From contig NZ_CANMVL010000007.1 in assembly GCF_947501415.1 (NCBI RefSeq), positions 186,001-250,000 of the forward strand: a stretch of DNA of 64,000 nt, in the 5' to 3' direction. This DNA comes from an uncultured Halomonas sp. GTDB taxonomy: Bacteria > Pseudomonadota > Gammaproteobacteria > Pseudomonadales > Halomonadaceae. Position numbers and translations under genes: made by a program. Shown here one piece after another: positions 9,770-19,922 of this stretch. Every line of letters starts with the position of its first letter. Positions within the stretch are counted from its first letter, which is position 1. The notes beneath the pieces were generated by a model that saw only the letters and a program-made list of their open reading frames with translations, did not search any database and had not been told where the DNA came from.

Positions 9770-10531
9770 ATGTCCACCGCCGAACACCTCGAAGCCCCCG
9801 CCAAGCCACGCTCTCAGAAGTCGAAGTACAAGCGTATCCTGCTCAAGCTCTCCGGTGAGGCGTTGACCGGGGATGCCGAGTTCGGCATCGATCCCAAGGT
9901 GCTCGACCGCATGGCGCTGGAGATCGGGCAGCTGGTCGGCATCGGTGTCCAGGTGGGTATCGTGGTTGGAGGTGGCAACCTGTTCCGAGGTGCCGCCCTG
10001 CACGAGGCCGGCATGGAGCGAGTCACCGGTGACCACATGGGCATGTTGGCCACGGTGATGAATGCCCTGGCCATGCGCGACGCCCTGGAGCGCTCCAATA
10101 TCCGTTCGCGGGTGATGTCGGCGATTCCCATGAGCGGCGTGGTGGAGCACTATGATCGGCGTACCGCCATTCGCTACCTGACCTCCGGCGACGTGGTGCT
10201 GTTCTCCGCGGGGACGGGCAATCCGTTCTTTACTACCGACTCGGCGGCCTGCCTGCGCGGCATCGAGATCGATGCCGATGTGGTGATCAAGGCCACCAAG
10301 GTGGACGGGGTGTATGACAAGGACCCGGTCAAGTATTCGGACGCGGTGAAGTATGACCAGCTCAGCTACGATGATGCGCTGGACCAGAAGCTCGGTGTCA
10401 TGGATTTGACCGCCATCTGCCTGGTGCGGGACCATGACATGCCGGTACGCGTCTTCAACATGAACAAGCCTGGCGCCCTGCTCAACCTGGTGGTGGGCGG
10501 CGAGGAAGGCACGCTGATAGACAGAGGCTGA
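9770..10531 (+). CDS. pyrH: UMP kinase
   Basis: Phosphorylates UMP to UDP with ATP; a hexameric amino-acid-kinase-fold enzyme unique to prokaryotes. I chose the ATG at 9770 (253 residues) because AGGAG lies 8 nt upstream. The first 20 residues are a variable tail before [13 protein letters not shown]. Further motifs are [10 protein letters not shown], the acceptor-site segment [16 protein letters not shown] and [13 protein letters not shown]. It is 4 nt from frr. Confidence 0.97.
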   Translation: MSTAEHLEAPAKPRSQKSKYKRILLKLSGEALTGDAEFGIDPKVLDRMALEIGQLVGIGVQVGIVVGGGNLFRGAALHEAGMERVTGDHMGMLATVMNALAMRDALERSNIRSRVMSAIPMSGVVEHYDRRTAIRYLTSGDVVLFSAGTGNPFFTTDSAACLRGIEIDADVVIKATKVDGVYDKDPVKYSDAVKYDQLSYDDALDQKLGVMDLTAICLVRDHDMPVRVFNMNKPGALLNLVVGGEEGTLIDRG

Positions 10532-10535
10532 TATC

Positions 10536-11093
10536 GTGATCAATGACATCAAGAAGGACGCAGAGAGCCGCATGAAGAAGAGCGTCGAGGCGCTCCACGG
10601 CAACCTGAACAAGATTCGTACCGGGCGGGCCCACGCCAGCATCCTGGATTCGGTCACCGTCGAGTACTACGGCAGCCAGGTGCCCCTGAACCAGGTGGCG
10701 AACATCAATACCGAAGATGCTCGTACCCTCTCGGTCGTGCCCTGGGAGCAGAGCATGGTGCCCAAGGTCGAGAAGGCGATCATGACCTCCGACCTTGGGC
10801 TGAACCCGTCGACCGCCGGCAACAATATCCGCGTGCCGCTGCCCATGCTCACCGAGGAGACCCGCAAGGGCTACATCAAGCAGGCGCGCCACGAGGCCGA
10901 GAACTCCCGGGTGGCCGTGCGCAACGTGCGTCGTGATGCCAACGGTGATATCAAGTCCCTGCTCAAGGAGAAGGAGATCAGCGAGGACGAGCAGCGCCAG
11001 GCCGAAGAGGCGATCCAGAAGCTGACCGACAAGTACATCGCCGAGATTGACAAGACCCTGGAGTCCAAGGAACGCGACCTGATGCAGGTCTGA
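10536..11093 (+). CDS. frr: Ribosome recycling factor
   Basis: Splits post-termination ribosomes together with EF-G. It starts with GTG at 10536, giving [20 protein letters not shown], the conserved family start, 4 nt after the pyrH stop. [13 protein letters not shown] and the C-terminal [19 protein letters not shown] are diagnostic. The 185 residues are exactly normal. Confidence 0.97.
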   Translation: MINDIKKDAESRMKKSVEALHGNLNKIRTGRAHASILDSVTVEYYGSQVPLNQVANINTEDARTLSVVPWEQSMVPKVEKAIMTSDLGLNPSTAGNNIRVPLPMLTEETRKGYIKQARHEAENSRVAVRNVRRDANGDIKSLLKEKEISEDEQRQAEEAIQKLTDKYIAEIDKTLESKERDLMQV

Positions 11094-11100
11094 GGACATC

Positions 11101-11125
11101 CGCCCGGCCCGCTCGCGGCCGGGCG
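11101..11125 (+). terminator. Stem-loop between frr and uppS
   Basis: A 9-bp GC stem (11101-11109 with 11117-11125) and a 7-nt loop, 7 nt after the frr stop. No T-run follows, so termination is uncertain; it may be an intercistronic RNA element. Confidence 0.35.
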
Positions 11126-11151
11126 TGGCGACACACCCAAAGCGAGACCCC

Positions 11152-11940
11152 ATGACGTCACCGCTCCCCCCCAGCGCCGGCACCCCTGTCGGCACTTCCA
11201 CCGCCACCGAGCCCGGTCTGCCGCGCCACGTGGCGATCATCATGGATGGCAACAACCGCTGGGCGAAGGCCCGTGGCCTCTCCGGCGTACGCGGCCACCA
11301 CGCCGGCGTCGAAGCCGTGCGGGCCACGATTCGACGTGCCGCCGAGCGCGGGGTCGAGGTCCTCACCCTGTTCGCCTTCTCCAGCGAGAACTGGAAACGC
11401 CCCAAGGCCGAGGTGAGCGCGTTGATGGAGCTGTTCCTGCTGGCGCTCAAGCGCGAGGTGAACAAGCTCCATGCCAACGGCATCCGCCTCACGGTCATCG
11501 GTGATCGCAGCGGTTTCTCCGAGGCGATTCAGGCGCATATCGCTCGCGCCGAGGCCAAGACCCGCGACAACACTCGCCTGCATCTGGTGATCGCCGCCAA
11601 CTATGGCGGTCAGTGGGACCTCGCCCAGGCGGCGCGCCGCCTGGGGGAGCGGGTCGCCGCCGGCGAGCTCGCCCCGGAGGCCATCGACGAGGCGGCCCTG
11701 GCCGCAGAGCTGAACCTTGCCGGCGTGACGCCAGTGGATCTCTGCATCCGTACCAGTGGTGAGCAGCGCATCTCCAACTTCGTGCTCTGGGAGCTGGCCT
11801 ATGCCGAGCTCCATTTCACGCAGCGTCTGTGGCCCGATTTCGACGCCGATGCCTTCGATGCCGCGCTGGAGGACTTCCGGCGGCGCAAACGGCGTTTCGG
11901 CATGACCGATGACCAGATTGACGAGGCCCAGGGTGCTTAG
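11152..11940 (+). CDS. uppS: Undecaprenyl diphosphate synthase (cis-prenyltransferase)
   Basis: Condenses eight isopentenyl units onto farnesyl diphosphate to make the C55 carrier lipid precursor for peptidoglycan and O-antigen. HVAIIMDGNNRWAKARGL carries the catalytic Asp32. FAFSSENWKRP, NYGGQWDL and RTSGEQRISNF are family signatures. The ATG at 11152 is preferred over a GTG at 11125; the first 24 residues form a Pro/Ser/Thr-rich tail. The 3' end overlaps cdsA. Confidence 0.95.
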   Translation: MTSPLPPSAGTPVGTSTATEPGLPRHVAIIMDGNNRWAKARGLSGVRGHHAGVEAVRATIRRAAERGVEVLTLFAFSSENWKRPKAEVSALMELFLLALKREVNKLHANGIRLTVIGDRSGFSEAIQAHIARAEAKTRDNTRLHLVIAANYGGQWDLAQAARRLGERVAAGELAPEAIDEAALAAELNLAGVTPVDLCIRTSGEQRISNFVLWELAYAELHFTQRLWPDFDADAFDAALEDFRRRKRRFGMTDDQIDEAQGA

Positions 11941-12733
11941 ACAGCGCATTATTACCGCCGCCTGGCTGGCACCGCTGGTGCTGGCCGGCCTGTTCGGCCT
12001 CTCGGGGGGCGCCTTCGCGGGCTTTACCGCAGCCATCGTGCTGTTGGGGGGCTGGGAGTGGACCAACCTGGCCGGTATCGCCGGGCGTGCTCGGCGGCTG
12101 GGCGTGGTCGGGCTCCTGGCCCTGGCCATGGCACTGCTGTGGAGCAGTGGCGGCACCCAGGCCGCCTGGCCGCTCTGGCTGGGCCTGGCCGGCTGGGGAC
12201 TCAATCTCTACTGGGTCACCCACTATCCCGACCGTACGCGTCAGTGGGCCTCGTCTGCTCGGCGGCTGACCATGGGGTTGTGGGTGCTGCTGCCGGCCTG
12301 GGTGGGGCTCAATGTGCTGCGCGAGACCGGTGGCATCTGGCTGCTGTTCGTGATGCTGCTGGTGTGGAGTGCGGATATCGGTGCCTACTTCGCCGGCCGC
12401 GCCTTCGGCCGACAGAAGCTGGCGCCGCGGGTCAGCCCCGGCAAGAGCTGGGAGGGCGTGCTGGGGGGCATGGCGGCCACGCTGGTACTGGCCCTGATAT
12501 TCGCCTTCGCTCAGTCACTGACGCCGGTCGACGCCGTCCTTCTGGTGCTGACCACCCTGGCGGTAACGCTTGTCTCGGTGCTGGGTGACCTGCTCGAGAG
12601 CATGCTCAAGCGCCATCGTGGCATCAAGGATTCCAGTGCCCTGCTGCCCGGCCATGGTGGCGTGCTTGACCGTATCGACAGCCTGACCGCAGCCCTGCCG
12701 CTGTTCGCCCTTCTTGCACCGGGGGTGATCTAG
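11933..12733 (+). CDS. cdsA: Phosphatidate cytidylyltransferase (CDP-diglyceride synthase)
   Basis: Integral membrane enzyme making CDP-diacylglycerol from phosphatidate and CTP, the branch point of phospholipid synthesis. Several hydrophobic segments precede the C-terminal CDS signature ([10 protein letters not shown], then [11 protein letters not shown]). I start at the GTG at 11933 (266 residues, [15 protein letters not shown]), with GAGG 8 nt upstream and an 8-nt overlap with uppS; an ATG at 11909 is possible but would place an atypical basic stretch first. Confidence 0.93.
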   Translation: MLRQRIITAAWLAPLVLAGLFGLSGGAFAGFTAAIVLLGGWEWTNLAGIAGRARRLGVVGLLALAMALLWSSGGTQAAWPLWLGLAGWGLNLYWVTHYPDRTRQWASSARRLTMGLWVLLPAWVGLNVLRETGGIWLLFVMLLVWSADIGAYFAGRAFGRQKLAPRVSPGKSWEGVLGGMAATLVLALIFAFAQSLTPVDAVLLVLTTLAVTLVSVLGDLLESMLKRHRGIKDSSALLPGHGGVLDRIDSLTAALPLFALLAPGVI

Positions 12734-12734
12734 C

Positions 12735-13934
12735 ATGGGCAGCGACACCCGCCAGCGTCGCCAGGGGGTTACCGTGCTGGGCGCCACCGGCTCCATCGGC
12801 ACCAGCACCCTGGATGTGATCGCGAGGCACCCGGAGCGATATCGGGTCCATGCCCTGACCGCCCACCGTTCCCGGGAGCCGATGCTGGCGCTATGCCGGC
12901 ACCATCGGCCGGCGGTGGCGGTGCTCGAACGCGAAAGCGATGCCTGTTGGCTCCGCGAGCGTCTGGCCGAGGCAGGCCTCTCCACCGAGGTGCGCAGCGG
13001 ACCCGAGGCGCTGGTGGAGGTCGCCGAGGCCGGCGAGGCCGACGTGGTGATGTCGGCCATCGTCGGCGCCGCGGGTCTGCTGCCGACGCTCGCCGCGGTG
13101 CGGTCCGGCAAGCGGGTGTTGCTGGCCAACAAGGAGGCCCTGGTGATGTCCGGGGCGCTGTTCATGGAGGCGGTGGTGCAGCATGGCGCGACTCTGCTGC
13201 CCATCGACTCCGAACATAATGCCATCTACCAGTGTCTACCTCAGGAGCATCGCGGCGGCCTGGCTCGTCATGGGGTGACTCAGCTGCTGCTGACGGCCTC
13301 CGGAGGCCCCTTTCGGGGGTGGGCGGCCGAGGCCCTGGCCGAGGTCACCCCGGCCCAGGCCTGTGCTCATCCCAACTGGAGCATGGGGCAGAAGATCTCG
13401 GTGGACAGCGCCACCCTGATGAACAAGGGGCTCGAGCTGATCGAGGCGTGCTGGCTGTTCGATGCCTCCCCCGACCAGGTTCAGGTGGTGGTGCATCCGC
13501 AGAGCGTGATCCACTCCATGGCGGCCTACAGCGATGGCTCGGTAATCGCCCAGCTCGGCAACCCCGATATGCGCACGCCCATCGCCTATGGACTGGCCTG
13601 GCCCGAGCGCATCGATGCCGGCGTCCAGTCGCTGGACCTGTTTTCCGTGGCGCGCCTCGATTTCGAGCCGCCCGACGAGGCGGCCTTTCCCTGCCTGCGA
13701 CTGGCGCGTGACGCCATGGCGGCGGGAGGGACGGCGCCGGCGGTGCTCAATGCCGCCAACGAGGTGGCGGTGGCGGCCTTTCTGGCCGGCAGGCTGCCCT
13801 TCACCGGCATCGCCGAGCTGGTGGCGAGGGTGCGCGATGCCGAGCCGGTGCAGCCGGCCACCGAGCTTGAAGCGATTCTCGCGGCCGATGCCCAGGCGCG
13901 GCGTGCCGCCGAGAGGCATCTGGCACGCCTGTGA
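12735..13934 (+). CDS. dxr: 1-deoxy-D-xylulose 5-phosphate reductoisomerase
   Basis: Second step of the MEP isoprenoid pathway, forming 2-C-methyl-D-erythritol 4-phosphate with NADPH. The NADPH-binding [12 protein letters not shown] is at residues 16-27. Active-site segments [23 protein letters not shown] and [20 protein letters not shown] are intact. The 399 residues are normal. It starts 1 nt after the cdsA stop. Its product pathway feeds uppS upstream. Confidence 0.97.
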   Translation: MGSDTRQRRQGVTVLGATGSIGTSTLDVIARHPERYRVHALTAHRSREPMLALCRHHRPAVAVLERESDACWLRERLAEAGLSTEVRSGPEALVEVAEAGEADVVMSAIVGAAGLLPTLAAVRSGKRVLLANKEALVMSGALFMEAVVQHGATLLPIDSEHNAIYQCLPQEHRGGLARHGVTQLLLTASGGPFRGWAAEALAEVTPAQACAHPNWSMGQKISVDSATLMNKGLELIEACWLFDASPDQVQVVVHPQSVIHSMAAYSDGSVIAQLGNPDMRTPIAYGLAWPERIDAGVQSLDLFSVARLDFEPPDEAAFPCLRLARDAMAAGGTAPAVLNAANEVAVAAFLAGRLPFTGIAELVARVRDAEPVQPATELEAILAADAQARRAAERHLARL

Positions 13935-13982
13935 GGCGAGGCCGAAACGTCATGGCGTCTACGATGTCAGGAGGAGAGTGAC

Positions 13983-15341
13983 TTGGGCGTGATCCAGAAT
14001 ATCCTGGCCGTGGTCGTGGTGCTGGGCCTGCTGGTGACCTTTCACGAGTTCGGCCACTTCTGGGTGGCACGGCGCTGTGGTGTGAAGGTGCTGCGTTTTT
14101 CGGTAGGCTTCGGCACGCCGATCTGGTCGCGGCATGATCGCCACGGCACCGAGTACGCCATCGCCGCCATCCCGTTGGGTGGCTACGTCAAGATGCTCGA
14201 CGAGCGCGAGGGCGATGTGCCCCCCGACGAGCTCGACCGCGCCTTCAATCGCAAGAGTGTCTGGCAGCGTATCGCCATCGTGGCCGCCGGGCCTCTGGCC
14301 AACTTCCTGCTGGCCCTGGTGGCGTACTGGATGCTGTTCGTTGCCGGCACGGTAACGGTGGCGCCGGTGATCGGCGAGGTGACGCCAGGCTCCCCCGCCG
14401 AGCGGGGCGGGTTGAGGGTCGATCATGAGATCACCGCTGTTCAGGGTGAGGCCGTGCGTTCCTGGGAGGAGATCAATCTCAAGCTGGTGGCGGCCATCGG
14501 CGAGCCCGAGGCACTCTCCATCGCCACCCGGCCGAATGCCAACGCCGAGCCGCGCGAGCACCGAGTGCCGGTAGACAACTGGCTGGTGCGTCAGGATCCG
14601 CCCCAGCCGCTAGCCACGCTTGGCGTGACACCCTGGCGGCCGCCGATACCGGCGGTGCTGGATCAGGTGGTTGCGGGCGAGGCCGCGGCGCTGGCGGGCC
14701 TCGAGGCGGGGGACGAGATCCTCCGCGTGGACGGCCAGCCGGTGGATGGCTGGCGCGACTTCGTCGAGAGCGTGCGCGCCCACCCCGGTGAGCCGCTCGA
14801 GCTCGAGGTGAGTCGGGAGGGGCGGCGGCTGACGCTGACCGTCACGCCAGGCCGCCGCGAGCTGGATGAGGGCGTCAGCATCGGTTATGTCGGTGCCGGG
14901 GTGGTGCCGGTGGAGTGGCCCGAGGAGTACCGTCGCGAGATCCGCTACGGGCCGGTGGCCGCGGTGGGCGAGGCCTTCTCGCGAACCGGCGAGATGATCC
15001 TGCTCACCTTCGATGCGGTGCGCAAGATGCTGGTGGGGCTGATCTCACCCTCCAATCTCTCGGGGCCGATCACCATCGCCCAGATCTCCGGCGACTCGGC
15101 GCGTGCCGGCCTGGAGAGCTTTGTCAGTTTCCTGGCCTACCTGTCGATCAGTCTGGGGGTGCTCAATCTATTGCCGATTCCGGTGCTGGATGGCGGCCAC
15201 CTGCTCTACTATGCCATGGAACTGGTTCGCGGCCGGCCGGTTTCGGAGCGCACTCAGGCCATTGGGCTACGCATCGGCCTGGCCCTGGTAGGTGGCCTGA
15301 TGTTGATGGCGATCTATTTCGATCTGATGCGGCTCTGGTAG
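13983..15341 (+). CDS. rseP: RIP metalloprotease RseP (site-2 protease family)
   Basis: Inner-membrane zinc protease that cuts RseA after DegS, releasing sigma E in the envelope stress response. The first helix carries HEFGH (His21, Glu22, His25). Two PDZ domains follow (around residues 120-290), then the LDGGH metal-ligand motif in a C-terminal helix. It starts with TTG at 13983, 7 nt after a strong AGGAGGAG site; no ATG is available nearby. The 452 residues are normal. It lies upstream of bamA, whose assembly state feeds the same stress pathway. Confidence 0.95.
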   Translation: MGVIQNILAVVVVLGLLVTFHEFGHFWVARRCGVKVLRFSVGFGTPIWSRHDRHGTEYAIAAIPLGGYVKMLDEREGDVPPDELDRAFNRKSVWQRIAIVAAGPLANFLLALVAYWMLFVAGTVTVAPVIGEVTPGSPAERGGLRVDHEITAVQGEAVRSWEEINLKLVAAIGEPEALSIATRPNANAEPREHRVPVDNWLVRQDPPQPLATLGVTPWRPPIPAVLDQVVAGEAAALAGLEAGDEILRVDGQPVDGWRDFVESVRAHPGEPLELEVSREGRRLTLTVTPGRRELDEGVSIGYVGAGVVPVEWPEEYRREIRYGPVAAVGEAFSRTGEMILLTFDAVRKMLVGLISPSNLSGPITIAQISGDSARAGLESFVSFLAYLSISLGVLNLLPIPVLDGGHLLYYAMELVRGRPVSERTQAIGLRIGLALVGGLMLMAIYFDLMRLW

Positions 15342-15354
15342 GCACTCCCTCGCC

Positions 15355-15382
15355 TTGTCAGTAGACTGCACAAATGTATAAG
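15355..15382 (+). promoter_or_regulatory. Promoter upstream of bamA
   Basis: TTGTCA (15355-15360), a 16-nt spacer and TATAAG (15377-15382), about 45 nt upstream of the bamA ATG. A small hairpin (CCTGT-CTGG-ACAGG, 15386-15399) sits at or just after the expected start. It does not look like a sigma E promoter. Confidence 0.55.
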
Positions 15383-15430
15383 GTGCCTGTCTGGACAGGT
15401 TTGGCAGATCAACGCGAGCGAATCGATTGC

Positions 15431-17782
15431 ATGAAAATCAAGACCATCGGACTGGCGGCGCTGCTGCTCGCCGGGGCCAGCGTGGCCCAGGCGGAACCTT
15501 TCGACGTTGCCGACATTCGGGTAGAGGGTCTGCAGCGCATCTCTGCCGCCTCCGTCTTCAACGCCTTTCCTGTCACCGCCCGTGATCGCGTCGACGAGCG
15601 TGAACTCGCCGAGGCCGCTCGCGAACTCTTCGCCACCGGCCTGTTCGAGGATGTCAGGCTGGCTCGCGAGGGCGATGTCCTGATCATTCAGGTGGTCGAA
15701 CGCCCGACCATCAGCCGCCTCAACATCGACGGCAACCGCCAGCTCGACGATGACCAGCTACGCCAGGGCCTGCGCGAGGCGGGCCTCGACGAGGGGCAGG
15801 TCCTGCAGCTCTCCACCCTGGAGGAGATCGAGCGTGAGCTCGAGGGCGTCTATCAGGCCCAGGGCCGTTACAGCGCCAGTATCGAGACCAGCGTGCGCGA
15901 GATCGACGAGGGGCGGGTGCAGGTCGATATCGAGATCAATGAAGGGGCGGTGGCCAAGATCCGCCAGATCAATATCGTCGGCAATCGGGCCTTCGATGAT
16001 GCGACCCTGCGTGAGGTGTTCGAGCTCAACGATCGCCCCGGTCGCATCTTCGGCTGGTTCTCCAAGGATGAGTATTCGCGGGAGGCCCTGGCCGGTGACC
16101 TCGAGCGCCTTCGCTCATTCTATCTGGATCGCGGCTATGTCAACTTCAACATCGAGTCGACCCAGGTCTCGATCAGCCCCGACAAGTCCGAGATCTTCGT
16201 CACCATCAATGTCGACGAAGGCGCCGAGTATCGCCTGGGCGACGTGCGCTTCGTGGGCGACCTGACGATCAGCGAGCGTGAGGCGCGTGAGCTGCTGAAG
16301 GTCACGCCCGGGGAGACCTTCTCGCGCAGCGAGGTGACCGCCTCCAGCGAGGCGCTGCGTGCACGCCTGGGGGCCGACGGCTTCGCCTTCGCCAGCGTCG
16401 ATGGCATTCCCGAGACAGGCGCCGACGGCGAGACCGTCGACCTGGTGTTCCGGGTCGACCCGGGCCGTCGCGCCTATGTGCGGCGCATCGAGTTTGTCGG
16501 CAATACCACCACCATGGATGAGGTGTTGCGCCGCGAGATGGTCCAGATGGAGGGCGCGCCGGCCTCCACCGAGGCGATCAGCAAGTCCCAGCAGCGCCTC
16601 GAGCGCCTGGGCTTCTTCAAGCAGGTCGAGGTCGAGACCCAGCCGGTGGCCGGCGAGCCCGACAAGCTCGACGTTACCTACAGCGTCGAGGAGCAGCCCT
16701 CCGGATCGATCTCGGCGAGCATCGGCTTCTCCCAGAGTGCCGGGGTGATCTACGGCGTGGGCCTCTCCCAGAGCAACTTCCTGGGTACCGGCAACCGGGT
16801 GAATATCGGCGCCCAGCGCAGTGATACCTTCACCAGCCTCAACTTCGGCTTCACCGACCCCTACTGGACCATGGATGGCATCTCACGGGGCTATAATCTC
16901 TATTATCGCGAGTCCGACTACGAGGATTCCGATATCTCGACCTACTCCACCGATGCCTACGGGGCGGGGATCAACTTCGGTTATCCGATCAACGAGATCA
17001 CGCGGCTGAACTTCGGCACCGCGGTGGAAGACCTGAGCATCAAGACCTACAACGATACGGCGTCGGAGATCAAGCGCTATGTCGATGATCAGGGTAGCGA
17101 TGCCCAGGCGCTGAAGCTGACCGCCAGCTGGACCCGCAACAACCTTAACCGCGGCATCATGCCCACCGACGGCAGCTACCAGCGCCTGTCACTGGAGACC
17201 GCGGTGCCGGGCAGCGATGCGGAGTATGCCAAGCTGCGCGCCCAGGCTCGCCAGCTTTTCGCGCTGGATGACAACCATGACTGGGCGCTGAAGTTCAAGG
17301 GCGAGCTGGGCTATGCCGATACCCTGGGGGGTAGCGACCCCTATCCGTTCTACGAGAACTTCTATGCCGGTGGCCTGGGCTCGGTGCGCGGCTTCACCGG
17401 CAATACCCTGGGGCAGCCCACCACGCCGTCACCAACGGGTAATTCCACCCGTGATCGCACCCTGGGGGGTAACGTGCTGGTCCAGGGCAGTGCCGAGCTT
17501 ATCTTCCCGACCCCCTTCGTGAGCGATCAGCGCTCGGTGCAGAGCTCGCTGTTCATCGACGGCGGCAACACCTTCCTGACCGACTGCTACCCCGTGGAGG
17601 CGGACGCCACCTCCAGCTGCAGCTCGGGGGTCGACCTCGGTGATCTGCGCTACAGCGTCGGCCTGGGCCTCTCCTGGCTGACCCCGGTGGGCCCCTTGAC
17701 CTTCAGTATCGCCGAACCGCTCAATGACAAGAGCGGTGATGATACCCAGTTCTTCCAGTTCTCCCTCGGGCAGACCTTCTGA
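15431..17782 (+). CDS. bamA: Outer-membrane protein assembly factor BamA
   Basis: Central barrel of the BAM complex that inserts outer-membrane proteins. The 783-residue start MKIKTIGLAALLLAGASVAQA is a clear Sec signal peptide; the frame upstream of 15431 is non-coding. Five POTRA repeats follow (first at FDVADIRVEGLQRIS, last ending near VTYSVEEQ). The C-terminal 16-strand barrel begins around SGSISASIGFSQ, contains the loop-6 VRGF motif, and ends in Phe (FSLGQTF), the usual barrel C-terminus. Confidence 0.97.
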   Translation: MKIKTIGLAALLLAGASVAQAEPFDVADIRVEGLQRISAASVFNAFPVTARDRVDERELAEAARELFATGLFEDVRLAREGDVLIIQVVERPTISRLNIDGNRQLDDDQLRQGLREAGLDEGQVLQLSTLEEIERELEGVYQAQGRYSASIETSVREIDEGRVQVDIEINEGAVAKIRQINIVGNRAFDDATLREVFELNDRPGRIFGWFSKDEYSREALAGDLERLRSFYLDRGYVNFNIESTQVSISPDKSEIFVTINVDEGAEYRLGDVRFVGDLTISEREARELLKVTPGETFSRSEVTASSEALRARLGADGFAFASVDGIPETGADGETVDLVFRVDPGRRAYVRRIEFVGNTTTMDEVLRREMVQMEGAPASTEAISKSQQRLERLGFFKQVEVETQPVAGEPDKLDVTYSVEEQPSGSISASIGFSQSAGVIYGVGLSQSNFLGTGNRVNIGAQRSDTFTSLNFGFTDPYWTMDGISRGYNLYYRESDYEDSDISTYSTDAYGAGINFGYPINEITRLNFGTAVEDLSIKTYNDTASEIKRYVDDQGSDAQALKLTASWTRNNLNRGIMPTDGSYQRLSLETAVPGSDAEYAKLRAQARQLFALDDNHDWALKFKGELGYADTLGGSDPYPFYENFYAGGLGSVRGFTGNTLGQPTTPSPTGNSTRDRTLGGNVLVQGSAELIFPTPFVSDQRSVQSSLFIDGGNTFLTDCYPVEADATSSCSSGVDLGDLRYSVGLGLSWLTPVGPLTFSIAEPLNDKSGDDTQFFQFSLGQTF

Positions 17783-17808
17783 CCCGGAGACGTACTCCCT
17801 TTACCCCT

Positions 17809-17825
17809 GGCCGCCATCGGCGGCC
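17809..17825 (+). other. Intercistronic hairpin, bamA-skp
   Basis: Perfect 7-bp stem GGCCGCC-ATC-GGCGGCC, 26 nt after the bamA stop and 17 nt before the skp ATG. There is no T-run. It may separate expression of the two genes at the RNA level. Confidence 0.35.
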
Positions 17826-17842
17826 CCAACAGGAGTCCCACC

Positions 17843-18322
17843 ATGCGCAAGTTGACCATTGCCCTCATCCTGCTGCTGTCCACCGCTGCCCTGCCGGCCC
17901 TGGCCGACGACGTGGCGGTGCTGGACTGGCGTCGTGCCTTGATGGAAACCGACGCGGCCCAGCGCTCCATGAACGACCTGGAGAGTCGTGTCGGCAGCCA
18001 GCAGCAGCGTGCCCAGGCGCTCGAACAGGAGCTCAACCAGCTGCAGCAGCGCGCCGACAGCCTGACTGACAGCGAGCGCCAGCAGGCCAACCAGAAGGTC
18101 GCCGAGCTCAATCGTCTGATGGGAGAGGTCATGCAGGCGCGGCAGGAGTCGGAGCAGGCTTTGCTGCAGCGTGCCGAACCCAAGCTGCAGCAAGCGGTGG
18201 AGCAGATCATCGCCCGTCACAGCATTCAGGTGCTGGTGGAGCCCCAGGGGGTGCTGCATGCCGAGAGCGACCTGCAGAACGTCACCGCCGAGGTGACCGA
18301 GATCCTTAACAGCATGCTGTAA
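17843..18322 (+). CDS. skp: Periplasmic chaperone Skp/OmpH family
   Basis: Trimeric periplasmic holdase that carries unfolded outer-membrane proteins to BAM. The 159 residues start with a signal peptide (MRKLTIALILLLSTAALPALA), followed by a long charged coiled-coil rich in Gln, Glu and Leu (about 40-125), as in OmpH proteins. It lies between bamA and lpxD, the usual place. The sequence is divergent, so the assignment relies on form and context. Confidence 0.9.
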   Translation: MRKLTIALILLLSTAALPALADDVAVLDWRRALMETDAAQRSMNDLESRVGSQQQRAQALEQELNQLQQRADSLTDSERQQANQKVAELNRLMGEVMQARQESEQALLQRAEPKLQQAVEQIIARHSIQVLVEPQGVLHAESDLQNVTAEVTEILNSML

Positions 18323-18340
18323 CCGCGGCGGAACCTTGCC

Positions 18341-19378
18341 ATGACGCGAAGTGCTACCCCCAAGATGACCCTGGGCGACCTGGCCGAACGACTCGGGGCG
18401 CGCCTGGTTGGCGATGCCGGGCGGGAAGTCAGTGGCCTGGCGACGCTCAATGCCGCCGAGCCGGGGCAGGTGGCCTTTCTGGCCAACCGCGCCTATCTCA
18501 AGGACCTTCCCGGCACACGCGCCGCGGCGGTGCTGCTGCACCCCCAGCATGCCGAGAAATGCCCGGTGGATCGTCTCGAGCTCGACAACCCCTATCTGGG
18601 CTATGCCGCGGCGTCGCGGCTGTTCGACCCGCTGGTCGGTCGTGAGCCGACCGGTATTCACCCCTCGGCGGTGGTGGATCCCACGGCCACCCTGGGCGCC
18701 CGAGTCGAGATCGGGCCGCTAGCGGTGGTCGAGGCCGGCTCCTGCCTGGGCGACGATGTCATCGTTGGCCCCGGCTCGGTGGTGGGAGCCGACACCACCA
18801 TTGGTGCCGAGTCCCGACTGCATGCCAATGTCACGGTCTATCACGGCGTGGTGATCGGTCGGCGTGCGGTCCTGCACAGTGGTTGCGTGGTGGGCGGCGA
18901 CGGCTTTGGCTTCGCCCACGATGGTAGTCGCTGGCACAAGATCGCCCAGCTCGGCGGGGTGGTGCTCGGGGATGACGTCGAGGTAGGCAGCTGCTCGAGC
19001 ATCGATCGTGGCGCGCTGGGCGACACCCTGATCGGAAATGACGTCAAGATCGACAGTCAGGTACAGATCGCCCACAACGTGCAGATCGGCGAGCATAGTG
19101 CGCTGGCCGGTTGCGTGGGCATCGCCGGCTCGACGAAGGTAGGGCGCCACTGCATGCTGGGTGGTGGCGTGGGGCTGGCCGGTCACCTGACCCTCTGCGA
19201 TGGCGTTCAGGTGACGGGCATGAGCCTGGTTACCAACTCGATTCATGAGCCGGGGGTCTATTCATCGGGTACCGGCGCCATGAGCAATGCTCAGTGGCGA
19301 AAGAATGCAGTGCGTTTCAAGCACTTGGATGATATGGCCAAGCGGCTCGCCCGACTCGAGAAGGGGCGTGGCGCTTGA
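18341..19378 (+). CDS. lpxD: UDP-3-O-(3-hydroxyacyl)glucosamine N-acyltransferase
   Basis: Third step of lipid A synthesis; adds the second 3-hydroxyacyl chain from acyl-ACP. An N-terminal uridine-binding domain (GLATLNAAEPGQVAFLANR) precedes a long left-handed beta-helix. The catalytic His lies in QIAHNVQIGEHS. The 345 residues are typical. It is 18 nt downstream of skp. Confidence 0.96.
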   Translation: MTRSATPKMTLGDLAERLGARLVGDAGREVSGLATLNAAEPGQVAFLANRAYLKDLPGTRAAAVLLHPQHAEKCPVDRLELDNPYLGYAAASRLFDPLVGREPTGIHPSAVVDPTATLGARVEIGPLAVVEAGSCLGDDVIVGPGSVVGADTTIGAESRLHANVTVYHGVVIGRRAVLHSGCVVGGDGFGFAHDGSRWHKIAQLGGVVLGDDVEVGSCSSIDRGALGDTLIGNDVKIDSQVQIAHNVQIGEHSALAGCVGIAGSTKVGRHCMLGGGVGLAGHLTLCDGVQVTGMSLVTNSIHEPGVYSSGTGAMSNAQWRKNAVRFKHLDDMAKRLARLEKGRGA

Positions 19379-19402
19379 GGGCTCCGCGAGGGGCGCTATA
19401 AT
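19375..19402 (+). promoter_or_regulatory. Promoter of the fabZ-lpxA-lpxB-rnhB segment
   Basis: TTGAGG (19375-19380, overlapping the lpxD TGA stop), a 16-nt spacer and a perfect TATAAT (19397-19402). It lies about 75 nt upstream of fabZ. The leader holds two short stems (around 19413-19430 and 19434-19452). This would allow fabZ and lpxAB expression independent of the upstream operon. Confidence 0.7.
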
Positions 19403-19478
19403 CCCCGCCTGACCGGCATGATCGCCGGCTCTCGCCTGTCGGGACGGCAGGCACCCCGAGACTTCAGAGGTTGTGACG

Positions 19479-19922
19479 ATGGTAATGGACATCAACGAGA
19501 TCCGTGAGTATCTGCCCCACCGGTATCCTTTTCTGCTGGTGGACCGGGTCACCGAGCTGGCCCTGGGCGAGACCATCGTTGCCTACAAGAATGTCAGCAT
19601 CAATGAGCCCTTCTTCAATGGCCACTTTCCCCACCACCCGATCATGCCGGGGGTACTGGTGATCGAGGCGCTGGCCCAAGCGTGTGGCATCCTCGGCTTC
19701 AAGACCGTCAACAAGCTGCCGGCCGATGGCTATGTCTACTACCTGGTGGGCAGTGACAACGTGCGCTTCAAGCGCCCGGTCATGCCCGGAGACAAGCTCG
19801 ACCTGCGTGCCGATGTGGTGCGCGAGAAGCGTGGGATCTGGAAGTTTGCCTGCAAGGCCAGCGTGGCCGGTGAACTGGCCTGCGAGGCCGATATCATCTG
19901 CGCCGAGAGGAAGGTTGCTTGA
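19479..19922 (+). CDS. fabZ: 3-hydroxyacyl-[acyl-carrier-protein] dehydratase FabZ
   Basis: Dehydrates 3-hydroxyacyl-ACP in fatty acid elongation and competes with LpxA for 3-hydroxyacyl-ACP. Hotdog fold with the active site in [15 protein letters not shown] (His49) and Glu63 in VIEALAQ. I start at the ATG at 19479 (147 residues) because AGAGG is 8 nt upstream; a GTG at 19473 and an ATG at 19485 are alternatives. It overlaps the lpxA start. Confidence 0.96.
   Translation: MVMDINEIREYLPHRYPFLLVDRVTELALGETIVAYKNVSINEPFFNGHFPHHPIMPGVLVIEALAQACGILGFKTVNKLPADGYVYYLVGSDNVRFKRPVMPGDKLDLRADVVREKRGIWKFACKASVAGELACEADIICAERKVA

Noticed and set aside
15374..15430. 19-codon extension before the BamA signal peptide
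   Set aside because: It would bury the signal peptide and overlaps the bamA promoter hairpin region; MKIKTIGL at 15431 is a normal signal start.
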